Positions 1-4,953 of a stretch of 5,047 nucleotides of DNA are shown here, one piece after another (the first letter of the stretch is position 1; every line of letters starts with the position of its first letter). The position numbers were made by a program, and so were the translations under genes. The notes below the pieces were generated by a model, which worked only from the letters and a program-made list of their open reading frames with translations, was not told the DNA's origin and did no database searches. The stretch is from Clostridia bacterium (GTDB lineage Bacteria; Bacillota; Clostridia; Christensenellales; Borkfalkiaceae), in the NCBI GenBank assembly GCA_900770685.1, contig CAAGLC010000037.1, forward strand, positions 1-5,047, given 5' to 3'.

Positions 1-484
1 CCGTAACCGTCCATTGCGCTTGTGGCGGTCGAGTATTCCCCAATTCCAAAGGGTATCTATACTGTCGCTCCGCAGACGAGAAATGGCTACCCGTCGCGGC
101 GACTATTTTTTTTGCGTATCCCCCGTCGATAAAGGTCGCCGCCACCCCTAACGCCTCGGCAAGCGTCGAACACGCTCCGTATACCCCCAAAAAGGAAAAA
201 TCGAAATCACGCGCGGCGAACGATGCTGAAATGATTTGGTTTAATAAATCCCCCGAAATCAGCATATCCACGTTTTCTTCTTTCTCCTTTGCGTTTTCTA
301 TCGCGCGAGATATTGCGTAAGAGAGCATTTTACATTCGGCTTTTTCGTACGTACTTTCACCAAACGTATCGTCCGACAACGCTTTATCTACGTATTTTCC
401 TACCACTCCTGCGCACTCTTTCGGACCGGCAATCGTGCCGGTTGCCACGATGCGAGGCTGATTTTTAAAAAAAATTGTTTGCAT
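1..484 (-). CDS. spoVAD: Stage V sporulation protein AD (SpoVAD), N-terminal half, cut by window edge
   Basis: SpoVAD is a soluble thiolase-fold protein on the inner spore membrane that binds dipicolinic acid. It works with SpoVAC and SpoVAE in DPA uptake during sporulation and release at germination. Reading the minus strand from the ATG at 484 gives 161 codons with no stop, about half of the usual length of roughly 335 residues; the C-terminal half lies beyond base 1. Family signatures seen are TGTIAGPKE near residues 15-23, SGDLLNQ at 77-83, GACST at 103-107 (the cysteine sits where thiolases carry their catalytic cysteine), TGSHFSSAERQYRYPLELGN at 131-150, and RPPQAQWTVT at 152-161. It follows spoVAC after a 26-base gap, so the two are almost certainly co-transcribed; spoVAE would be expected next. 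Identification is from remembered family motifs, and the match is extensive. Confidence 0.96.
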   Translation of the reverse strand, partial: MQTIFFKNQPRIVATGTIAGPKECAGVVGKYVDKALSDDTFGESTYEKAECKMLSYAISRAIENAKEKEENVDMLISGDLLNQIISASFAARDFDFSFLGVYGACSTLAEALGVAATFIDGGYAKKIVAATGSHFSSAERQYRYPLELGNTRPPQAQWTVT

Positions 485-510
485 TTCAACGCGTACCTGC
501 CCCTGTCGTT

Positions 511-963
511 TTATAAAAATAGATAAATTATTCCTACAAGCGTACCCGCCAATACGCCGAATACGATAATCGGCCCTGCGACGATAAACATCTTCGCAGC
601 CATACCGTACACCAACCCTTCCGTTTTAAACTCTATTGCAGGTGATGCAACGCTGTTGGCAAACCCCGTAATCGGCACAATCGACCCTGCTCCGGCGTTT
701 CTGCCAATTCTGTCATACACCCCAAGTCCCGTGAGGAGCGTGCCTAAAAATATCAAAATTACGCTGACTGTTCCTGCCAACTCGTCCCCGCCCAGCCCTA
801 CGGCTTTTTCTAAAATTTCCCGTAAAAACTGTCCAACACAACAAATCAAGCCACCCATCATAAACGCACGGAAACAATTTTTAAAATGTTTCGTCGGCGG
901 ATCGAACGAATGTACGTATTCGATATAATTTTTATTATAATTCTCCCTATTTTTTCCCGTCAT
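511..963 (-). CDS. spoVAC: Stage V sporulation protein AC (SpoVAC), spore membrane channel subunit
   Basis: SpoVAC is an integral inner-membrane protein of the spore. In Bacillus it behaves as a mechanosensitive channel through which DPA leaves at germination. This copy has 150 residues, the normal family length. The N-terminus is polar, followed by hydrophobic segments near residues 33-48, 65-84, 95-110 and 125-150. The diagnostic core is intact: GLGVYDRIGRNAGAGSIVP then ITGFANSVASPAIEFKTEG. I chose the ATG at 963; a TTG directly in front (966) would add one residue. A G-rich stretch (AAGAAGGGGGCAGG) lies just upstream. The same 9-mer, GGGGCAGGT, precedes both this start (969-977) and that of spoVAD (495-503). 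The ATG overlaps the stop codon of a possible leader ORF, which suggests translational coupling. Confidence 0.97.
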   Translation of the reverse strand: MTGKNRENYNKNYIEYVHSFDPPTKHFKNCFRAFMMGGLICCVGQFLREILEKAVGLGGDELAGTVSVILIFLGTLLTGLGVYDRIGRNAGAGSIVPITGFANSVASPAIEFKTEGLVYGMAAKMFIVAGPIIVFGVLAGTLVGIIYLFL

Positions 964-1070
964 CAAACACCTGCCCCCTTCTTATCCAAATTCGGAACGT
1001 ATTTTGGAAAACAGGTTTCTCTTTCTTCGCGAGTCTTTCCCTCGCCCTCATACGTCGTTATTTTCCGCAA
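963..1070 (-). CDS. Possible 35-residue leader peptide upstream of spoVAC
   Basis: I do not recognise this peptide. A TTG start at 1070 opens a 35-codon frame beginning (M)RKITTYEGEGK and ending NLDKKGAGV. It is highly charged, with one cysteine, one FP pair and no membrane segment. Three things support translation. A GGAGG lies at 1077-1081, six bases before the TTG. A candidate SigG promoter would start transcription about 27 bases further upstream. Its TGA overlaps the spoVAC ATG as TGATG, the usual layout for coupled genes. Against it, there is no homology I know of, TTG starts are uncommon, and the other two frames also hold short ORFs here: an 18-codon frame ending near 1050 and a 34-codon one running into spoVAC. 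It could simply be an untranslated leader. Confidence 0.33.
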   Translation of the reverse strand: MRKITTYEGEGKTREERETCFPKYVPNLDKKGAGV

Positions 1071-1103
1071 TCCGTTCCTCCCTCTTTAAAAACTTTCTAC
1101 CCA

Positions 1104-1133
1104 TAATTTGAGAAAAGCGACATCGTTTTATAC
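1104..1133 (-). promoter_or_regulatory. Candidate SigG (forespore) promoter for the spoVA operon
   Basis: On the minus strand GTATA (1133-1129) is followed 18 bases later by CAAATTA (1110-1104). The published Bacillus subtilis SigG consensus is GHATR, a 17-18 base spacer, then CATNHTA. The -35 fits fully and the -10 has one mismatch. SpoVA operons are SigG-controlled in Bacillus, so the position fits. Transcription would begin near 1097. An imperfect inverted repeat (arms 1111-1120 and 1136-1144, one bulged base) surrounds the -35 and may be chance or an operator. Short motifs like this arise often in AT-rich DNA. Confidence 0.45.
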
Positions 1134-1188
1134 ACTCGCTTTCTAAATTTTAATAGATACAAAAAATCTTTCGCCATATAGAAACAGA

Positions 1189-1217
1189 TTGAAAAAATCA
1201 AAAAAGTATGGTATACT
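1189..1217 (+). promoter_or_regulatory. SigA-type promoter with extended -10 for the regulator-kinase operon
   Basis: TTGAAA (1189-1194) and TATACT (1212-1217) are separated by the ideal 17 bases, and TGG directly before the -10 (1209-1211) supplies the extended -10 TGn motif. Transcription would start near 1224, about 26 bases before the regulator ATG. The promoter diverges from the spoVA promoter, with about 55 bases between the two -35 boxes. I saw no clear pair of AgrA-style LytTR direct repeats upstream, so autoregulation is not shown by the sequence. Confidence 0.75.
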
Positions 1218-1249
1218 TAATGAAAAATCCAACGCAAAAGAGATGAAAA

Positions 1250-1963
1250 ATGATCAAAATAGCAGTTTTAGACGATGAAAAAAATTATTTGGATATGGTT
1301 TTTAACTTGCTTGCAAAATATAAGCAAGAAAAAAACGTTCAAATTAGAACCGAGCTTTTTTCCAACGCAAAGGAATTGCTTGAAAAAATAGAACTTGGCG
1401 AAAAATACGACGTGTACTTACTTGATATTTATATGCAAGGATTAACGGGTATGAGCGTTGCCACCGAACTTCGCAGTAGAAACGTGAAAAGCCCTATCGT
1501 ATTTTTAACGTCGTCCACCGACCACGCCTTGGAAGCGTTTGGTGTAAACGCTACGCATTATTTATTAAAACCATATACAGAAGAAAATTTCTTCTTTGCA
1601 ATGGATAAGGCAATGCTAAGCGTAAAAGACCGCCAAAACGATAGCGTCGTGATAAAAATAGATAACGGCTACCGCCATTTTACTGTGAAAGAGATACTTT
1701 ATGTAGAAGCCGAAGACAAATATCAACGCATTTATTTAAGCAACGGTGAAAAGATACTCGTTCGCATCACTTCCACCGAACTCTACGAAAAGGTTCAAGA
1801 TTTCGATTGCTTTTTTAGATGTGGAAGAAGTCATATCATTAACTTAAATCACGTTAAAAAAGTAACCACTTCAAGCGTGCTTATTAAAACAGGCAAAGAA
1901 CTAAAATTATCGCACACCGCAATCACGGCATTAAAGACAGCGTTCTTTAACTACTTTAATTAA
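1250..1963 (+). CDS. LytTR-family response regulator (AgrA/LytR-like)
   Basis: This is a cytoplasmic response regulator of 237 residues, a normal length for the AgrA/LytR class, and is expected to activate or repress genes after phosphorylation by the kinase encoded next. Residues 1-120 form the receiver domain. It has the acidic pair D8-D9, the phospho-acceptor D59 in VYLLDIYMQG, the switch threonine T87 in VFLTSS, and K107-P108 in YLLKPY. Residues about 133-235 form a LytTR DNA-binding domain with the typical ILYVEAEDKYQRIYL segment and the FFRCGRSHIINLNHVKKV core. All key residues are present, so it should be functional. The ATG at 1250 follows a weak purine-rich site (AAAAGAG). An ATG at 1243 is in another frame and stops after 11 codons. 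The kinase gene follows after 14 bases. Target genes cannot be deduced. Confidence 0.95.
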   Translation: MIKIAVLDDEKNYLDMVFNLLAKYKQEKNVQIRTELFSNAKELLEKIELGEKYDVYLLDIYMQGLTGMSVATELRSRNVKSPIVFLTSSTDHALEAFGVNATHYLLKPYTEENFFFAMDKAMLSVKDRQNDSVVIKIDNGYRHFTVKEILYVEAEDKYQRIYLSNGEKILVRITSTELYEKVQDFDCFFRCGRSHIINLNHVKKVTTSSVLIKTGKELKLSHTAITALKTAFFNYFN

Positions 1964-1977
1964 ATGGAGAAAGAATA

Positions 1978-3201
1978 ATGTTACCACAACATATTGTATT
2001 TTTAATACTAACTTTGCTATCGCATATTGCGGCATCTATATTCTTTGCAAAACCAAGATTTAACTTACTATTCACTTCGCTAATTTGGCTTGCTTACGGA
2101 GTTTATTGCTTTTTCTTATTAGTAGATACACCAACGTTAAACTTTTTTATATCTTTTGTTTTGCATTTTATATTATTTATAATTACAACCAAAGGCAGAA
2201 TACAAGAAAAAATCTTTTTATTTTTAAGTTATGCTTGTGTAAACACCTGTTTTTCAATGCTGTATAATATAATTATATTTTTCATTAAAAGTACGGCTGT
2301 AAATATCTTGATTGCCTTTTTAGTCGTTGCGCTTATGCAAGTTGCTTTATATATTCTAATGTTGCCATCGTTTAAGAAAGTCACACCCTACATAAAAAGC
2401 GGTTGGTGGGGATTTTATGCTATAGTAGCTGCATTTTTAGTGCTTTTTATAACGATGACAGTTTTCCAAATTCGAATGCCGTTTACAAATAAAGAAACCG
2501 TTATTTATTTGATCAGCACCGTTATTTTTTGCGTAACTTATATCGCTATTTTTTACAGTATGAAAAACATAGTAGAGTTATCTAAAGCAAAGCAAAAACA
2601 AATTCGTACCGAATTATTACAAGCACAAGTTGACGCACAAGCCAAAGAGTCTGAACTTGTAAAACAAAATCGCCACGATATGCGCCACCATTATCAAATG
2701 CTTTTATCTCTCGCTAAAGACGGTAAACTTGATGACATAAAAGACTATTTAATCCGTCAAAATGAAAGCATAGAAACAATGACGACTGGGCGTTTTTGTG
2801 AAAACGAAACGGTCAACAACATTTTAAAGGTTTACCATAAAAAAGCGAGTGTGGAAGGCATAAAAACCCAAATAGTAGCGGCTGTAAAACCAGAATTAAC
2901 TATTCCCGCGCCCGAACTTGTGCAAATCGTTGCTAACGTTTTAGAAAACGCTCTTCACGGCGCAATACAAAGTAAAAAAACTAATGCCTTTATAAGCGTA
3001 ACGATAAAACATAAATCCGAGCGCCTTGTTTTAATTTGTGAAAATTCTTGTATAGATGATTTAAACTTTTTAGAAATGCCAAGCGAATTGCACGGTATCG
3101 GCATACATAGCATAATAACAACTGCGGAAAAACATAATGGAATGTATAATTTTACTGCTCAAAACGGAATATTTACCGCAAAAATAATCATAGACGAATA
3201 A
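1978..3201 (+). CDS. Seven-helix GHKL sensor histidine kinase (AgrC-like)
   Basis: This 407-residue membrane kinase is the partner of the preceding LytTR regulator. Hydrophobic segments lie near residues 4-24, 29-49, 53-71, 78-103, 107-130, 143-165 and 174-195, giving about seven helices with no large extracellular domain, as in peptide-sensing AgrC/ComD-type kinases. A charged coiled-coil linker (about 198-230) leads to the phospho-acceptor motif RHDMRHHY, with H233 the likely phosphorylated histidine. The ATPase is of the GHKL type: the N box IVANVLENALHGAI has N320 and N324, ICENSC is at 353-358, and the G box HGIGIHSI spans 372-379. The start has a good GGAG (1966-1969) eight bases upstream. 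No AgrD/AgrB-like genes occur in the window, so the ligand is unknown. The gene is visibly more AT-rich than the spoVA genes. Confidence 0.93.
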   Translation: MLPQHIVFLILTLLSHIAASIFFAKPRFNLLFTSLIWLAYGVYCFFLLVDTPTLNFFISFVLHFILFIITTKGRIQEKIFLFLSYACVNTCFSMLYNIIIFFIKSTAVNILIAFLVVALMQVALYILMLPSFKKVTPYIKSGWWGFYAIVAAFLVLFITMTVFQIRMPFTNKETVIYLISTVIFCVTYIAIFYSMKNIVELSKAKQKQIRTELLQAQVDAQAKESELVKQNRHDMRHHYQMLLSLAKDGKLDDIKDYLIRQNESIETMTTGRFCENETVNNILKVYHKKASVEGIKTQIVAAVKPELTIPAPELVQIVANVLENALHGAIQSKKTNAFISVTIKHKSERLVLICENSCIDDLNFLEMPSELHGIGIHSIITTAEKHNGMYNFTAQNGIFTAKIIIDE

Positions 3202-3361
3202 GGAGCTTAAGGAGTTAATTAACGATTTAACAGATAAGGTTGAAGATATTGCAACGAACGCCGAAGTTATTGAAAATATTGAAGGGACGATTTCAACCAT
3301 AAACCAAACGATTGGGCAGATAAACGGCGCGATTGAAGTTCTTAAACAAAAGGACGCTGAG
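3194..3361 (+). other. Start-less open extension upstream of the coiled-coil ORF
   Basis: The coiled-coil frame stays open back to a TAG at 3191-3193, inside the kinase gene. From 3203 it reads ELKELINDLTDKVEDIATNA and continues as helical, coiled-coil-like protein into the annotated ORF. The style matches the downstream part, so it was almost certainly coding. Yet it contains no ATG, GTG or TTG. Two AAGGAG motifs (3200-3205, 3209-3214) sit at its beginning, but only an ATT at 3218 could serve as a rare start. The kinase stop lies in a different frame. The simplest reading is that this is the surviving 3' part of a longer gene whose start was lost. Confidence 0.6.
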
Positions 3362-3865
3362 TTGGCTCAAAAAATTGAAGAAGTAAAATTGTTGGTAAGC
3401 ACCGCAAAGCAAGAACTGTCTTCGGCGATTGCCTCAAAGGCAAGCACGGCAACCGTGAATAAGAAGTTTAACGAATTGCAAAGCGCTATTACGGCTTTGC
3501 AAGACTTGTCGGACGATTACGTTGCGGCTGACAGCGCGTTAAAAGAAGAATTGACGGCTTTGATCGCAAATACAAAAGCGGAAATTATTGACTTAATACT
3601 CGCAGGAGATAAGGCAAACGCCGATGCTTTCGAAAAAGAAATTGCTAAACTTCGCGCGGAAATAGAAGCATTACAAAACGCAATGAACGACGAATTGGCG
3701 AAACTCCGTGAGGAAATGGAGGCGATGAAGAATGCAACCAACGAAGACATTAAAGAAGCGGAAAAGGACGCGAAAGTTTTGCCGACAGTAGTTGCAAGCA
3801 CGGCTTTGACTGGGGAAATCGCACTTCTTGCATGGCTTATTATCAAGCGCAAACTAGTTAAATAA
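3362..3865 (+). CDS. Coiled-coil protein with C-terminal membrane anchor, probably a 5'-truncated gene
   Basis: I do not recognise a named family. The 167 residues from the TTG at 3362 are mostly heptad-like helix rich in A, E, K and L. They end in a hydrophobic segment (about residues 141-161, including IALLAWLII) and a basic tail KRKLVK. This is the C-terminal layout of large clostridial surface or envelope coiled-coil proteins held in the membrane with the coil outside; topology is inferred from the positive tail. Residues 95-112 and 113-130 are an imperfect tandem duplication (AKLRAEIEALQNAMNDEL and AKLREEMEAMKNATNEDI). The TTG has a possible AAAGGA about seven bases upstream, but the coiled coil plainly continues on its 5' side, so this start is only the first canonical one. 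It lies on the kinase strand with no terminator between, so read-through from that operon is likely. Confidence 0.6.
   Translation: MAQKIEEVKLLVSTAKQELSSAIASKASTATVNKKFNELQSAITALQDLSDDYVAADSALKEELTALIANTKAEIIDLILAGDKANADAFEKEIAKLRAEIEALQNAMNDELAKLREEMEAMKNATNEDIKEAEKDAKVLPTVVASTALTGEIALLAWLIIKRKLVK
3644..3751 (+). repeat. 54-base imperfect tandem repeat inside the coiled-coil gene
   Basis: Two adjacent 54-base units (3644-3697 and 3698-3751) each encode 18 residues starting AKLR and sharing the pattern E-x-E-A-x-x-N-A-x-N. Eighteen residues correspond to five turns of alpha-helix (one heptad plus one hendecad), so the duplication keeps the helical face in register. The units differ at many third positions, so the duplication is not recent. 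Confidence 0.7.
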
Positions 3866-3883
3866 TTTTATATTTATGCTAAC

Positions 3884-3915
3884 CTAAACGGTGGATGGAA
3901 ACGTCCACCGTTTAG
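3884..3915 (+). terminator. Strong hairpin after the coiled-coil gene, probable terminator
   Basis: CTAAACGGTGGA (3884-3895) pairs perfectly with TCCACCGTTTAG (3904-3915). A U·G and a G-C pair extend it to 14 pairs closed by a GAAA tetraloop (3898-3901). It begins 18 bases after the stop codon of the coiled-coil gene. The trailing sequence TATTC is only weakly U-rich, so termination may be partial or the hairpin may act as a 3' stabiliser. Confidence 0.55.
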
Positions 3916-3948
3916 TATTCGACAAAAACTTTCAAAAAAGTGTAAAAA

Positions 3949-3986
3949 AACGGTCAGGTGTCCACACTCTTGTACACCTGACTGTT
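3949..3986 (-). terminator. Rho-independent terminator of the lipoprotein gene
   Basis: Arms 3949-3961 and 3974-3986 pair over 13 bases with one G·U (core GTCAGGTGT with ACACCTGAC) around a 12-base loop. On the minus strand the stem is followed directly by a run of T (the plus-strand A run ending at 3950), which is the classic intrinsic terminator form. It serves the convergent lipoprotein gene that ends at 4098, leaving a 3' untranslated region of about 110 bases. Confidence 0.8.
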
Positions 3987-3994
3987 GACTTTAA

Positions 3995-4062
3995 AGCCGT
4001 TTTACGTAAAGGGAAACAAAACGGTTCTCTTTGGGGTTTAACGTCGTACAATTTTTACGACG
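3995..4062 (-). other. Two further inverted repeats in the 3' untranslated region of the lipoprotein gene
   Basis: AGCCGTTTT (3995-4003) pairs with AAAACGGTT (4018-4026), with one G·U, around a loop holding the palindrome TTTACGTAAA. CGTCGTA (4042-4048) pairs with TACGACG (4056-4062) around a seven-base loop. Neither is followed by a T tract in either direction. On the minus strand they lie between the lipoprotein stop codon and its terminator. I see no ORF here, and no RNA family I recognise. Confidence 0.45.
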
Positions 4063-4097
4063 GAAAAGTGCGTTGCTCTTTCTTATTTCCCTATCGT

Positions 4098-4385
4098 TCA
4101 ATGGATAGGAGCAATCCAAATTATCTCTTCACAATTCGGACATTTCGTTTTTCTATAATCTTTCCATTCCAAAAATTTAAACCAATGGACTGGGGCTTTC
4201 CATATCCATTCCCAATACCCGTATTCCCATTCGTAATTACATTCGGTACATTGTAAATTTACTCGGTTTACAGATTTTGTATTCCGTTCGTCCGTTCCAC
4301 CGTTTTCGCCGCCACAACCCGAAAGTGCCATTGCCGTTATTCCAATCCAAACGTACGCCAATAATTTTTTTGAAAATTTTTTCAT
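4098..4385 (-). CDS. Small lipoprotein with two CxxC pairs (possible zinc ribbon)
   Basis: I do not recognise the family. The 95-residue product begins MKKFSKKLLAYVWIGITAMA and then has the lipobox LSGC, with C24 as the expected lipidated cysteine. It is therefore exported and anchored to the outer face of the membrane. After a short polar linker (GGENGGTDERN) comes a compact domain with CTEC (C46, C49) and CPNC (C82, C85), rich in Trp and Tyr in between (YEWEYGYWEWIW). Two CxxC pairs 32 residues apart look like a zinc ribbon, which is unusual outside the cytoplasm; disulfides are the alternative. I chose the ATG at 4385 because GGGAG (4394-4398) sits eight bases upstream and the signal peptide then starts properly. 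In-frame ATGs at 4424 and 4409 would add a charged tail. Its terminator is at 3949-3986. Confidence 0.82.
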   Translation of the reverse strand: MKKFSKKLLAYVWIGITAMALSGCGGENGGTDERNTKSVNRVNLQCTECNYEWEYGYWEWIWKAPVHWFKFLEWKDYRKTKCPNCEEIIWIAPIH

Positions 4386-4424
4386 TTGCCTTTCTCCCAA
4401 TAAAAACATTTTTTCCCTATACAC

Positions 4425-4455
4425 AGTATACGATATTACGCGACGTAACGAGCAA
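4425..4455 (-). promoter_or_regulatory. Weak candidate promoter of the lipoprotein gene
   Basis: On the minus strand TTGCTC (4455-4450) and TATACT (4430-4425) lie 19 bases apart. The -10 is good, but the spacing and -35 are poor. Transcription would begin about 33 bases before the ATG at 4385. Two 13-base dyads overlap it: TATAC-ACA-GTATA at 4418-4430 and TTACG-CGA-CGTAA at 4436-4448, with centres 18 bases apart. A bulged hairpin (4458-4485) lies just upstream. The dyads could be operator half-sites for a repressor or activator. Confidence 0.35.
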
Positions 4456-4534
4456 CCGCTTTTCCTCTACCGCTGGTAGAAAAGCAAATAGAAATATATA
4501 AATTTTTAAAATTATTATCCCCTCGATCAAAATT

Positions 4535-4578
4535 GATATGCACCCCAAAAGTTAGACAAACTTTTGGAGGTGCATATT
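4535..4578 (+). promoter_or_regulatory. Hairpin at the IS left end that covers the orfA ribosome binding site
   Basis: ATGCACCCCAAAAGTT (4538-4553) pairs with AACTTTTGGAGGTGCAT (4559-4575) with one bulged base and a five-base loop AGACA. Two or three outer pairs can extend it. The right arm contains the orfA GGAGG (4566-4570). RNA entering from outside the element would fold this hairpin and hide the ribosome binding site, while RNA starting inside the element would not contain the left arm. Such protection from read-through is known for other insertion sequences; here it is inferred. Confidence 0.6.
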
Positions 4579-4581
4579 TTT

Positions 4582-4953
4582 ATGAAAAGAAAGAAGGAAT
4601 GGAACACAAAATACTCGCCAGAATACAAAATATCTGTTATAATGGATATGCGTGAGAACAATTTAAGCTATCGTGAAACGGTTAGAAAGTATTGGAAAAC
4701 AAAAACAAGAGCTGAGGAAGATAATCACCGTTCACAGGTTAAGAATTGGGAACGCATATATTTGGAAGAAGGAGAAGCAGGCTTTTACATAGAAAGGCGT
4801 GGTAGAACAACAAAGATGGATAATCCCAAGAAAGGCAGACCGAAAAAGAAACCGTTGGATAAGCAAGTAGAAAACGATTTAATTGCAGAAAACCAACGAT
4901 TAAAGGAAGAATTAGAATATTTGCGCGCGGAGAACGAATACATAAAAAATTGA
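4582..4953 (+). CDS. IS3-family transposase OrfA (DNA-binding subunit)
   Basis: OrfA is the small DNA-binding protein of IS3-family elements; it recognises the terminal repeats, and frameshifting joins it to OrfB to make the full transposase. This copy has 123 residues. Residues about 11-60 form the helix-turn-helix region (YSPEYKISVIMDMRENNLSY, then RETVRKYW and QVKNWERIY). Residues 84-91 (KGRPKKKP) are a basic linker. Residues about 96-121 form a leucine-zipper-like coil (IAENQRLKEELEYLRAENEY). I chose the ATG at 4582, preceded by GGAGGTG at 4566-4572. A TTG at 4564 lies within that ribosome binding site and is not a credible start. The frame ends ATA AAA AAT TGA, immediately at the slippery site. 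Confidence 0.93.
   Translation: MKRKKEWNTKYSPEYKISVIMDMRENNLSYRETVRKYWKTKTRAEEDNHRSQVKNWERIYLEEGEAGFYIERRGRTTKMDNPKKGRPKKKPLDKQVENDLIAENQRLKEELEYLRAENEYIKN
4944..4950 (+). promoter_or_regulatory. Programmed -1 frameshift site between orfA and orfB
   Basis: The heptamer A AAA AAT spans the last sense codons of orfA, directly before its TGA at 4951. Slipping back one base continues reading as KKLSALIATEEQKKS, the usual OrfB junction sequence. A-run slippery sites are standard in IS3-family elements. I did not identify a stimulatory pseudoknot, and the window ends soon after. Confidence 0.7.

Noticed and set aside
656..1089. Two plus-strand open frames opposite spoVAC
   Set aside because: Shadows of spoVAC and its leader; spoVAC is unmistakable on the minus strand.
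1140..1190. LytTR-type direct repeats upstream of the regulator promoter
   Set aside because: I looked for paired nine-base sites 12-13 bases apart on both strands and found none that matched convincingly.
1243..1278. ATG at 1243 upstream of the regulator
   Set aside because: Different frame, stops after 11 codons. It overlaps the regulator start and the region lacks a strong ribosome binding site.
3070..3300. Minus-strand open frame across the end of the kinase
   Set aside because: Antisense of the kinase ATPase domain and the coil extension, with no supporting signals.
3517..3852. Minus-strand open frame opposite the coiled-coil gene
   Set aside because: Low-complexity Ser/Ala sequence, the usual antisense image of a Glu/Ala/Lys-rich coiled coil.
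3891..4256. Plus-strand GTG-started open frame of 121 codons
   Set aside because: It runs through two strong hairpins and the antisense of the lipoprotein gene, lacks a ribosome binding site, and has no protein-like pattern. The minus-strand gene with lipobox and terminator explains the region.
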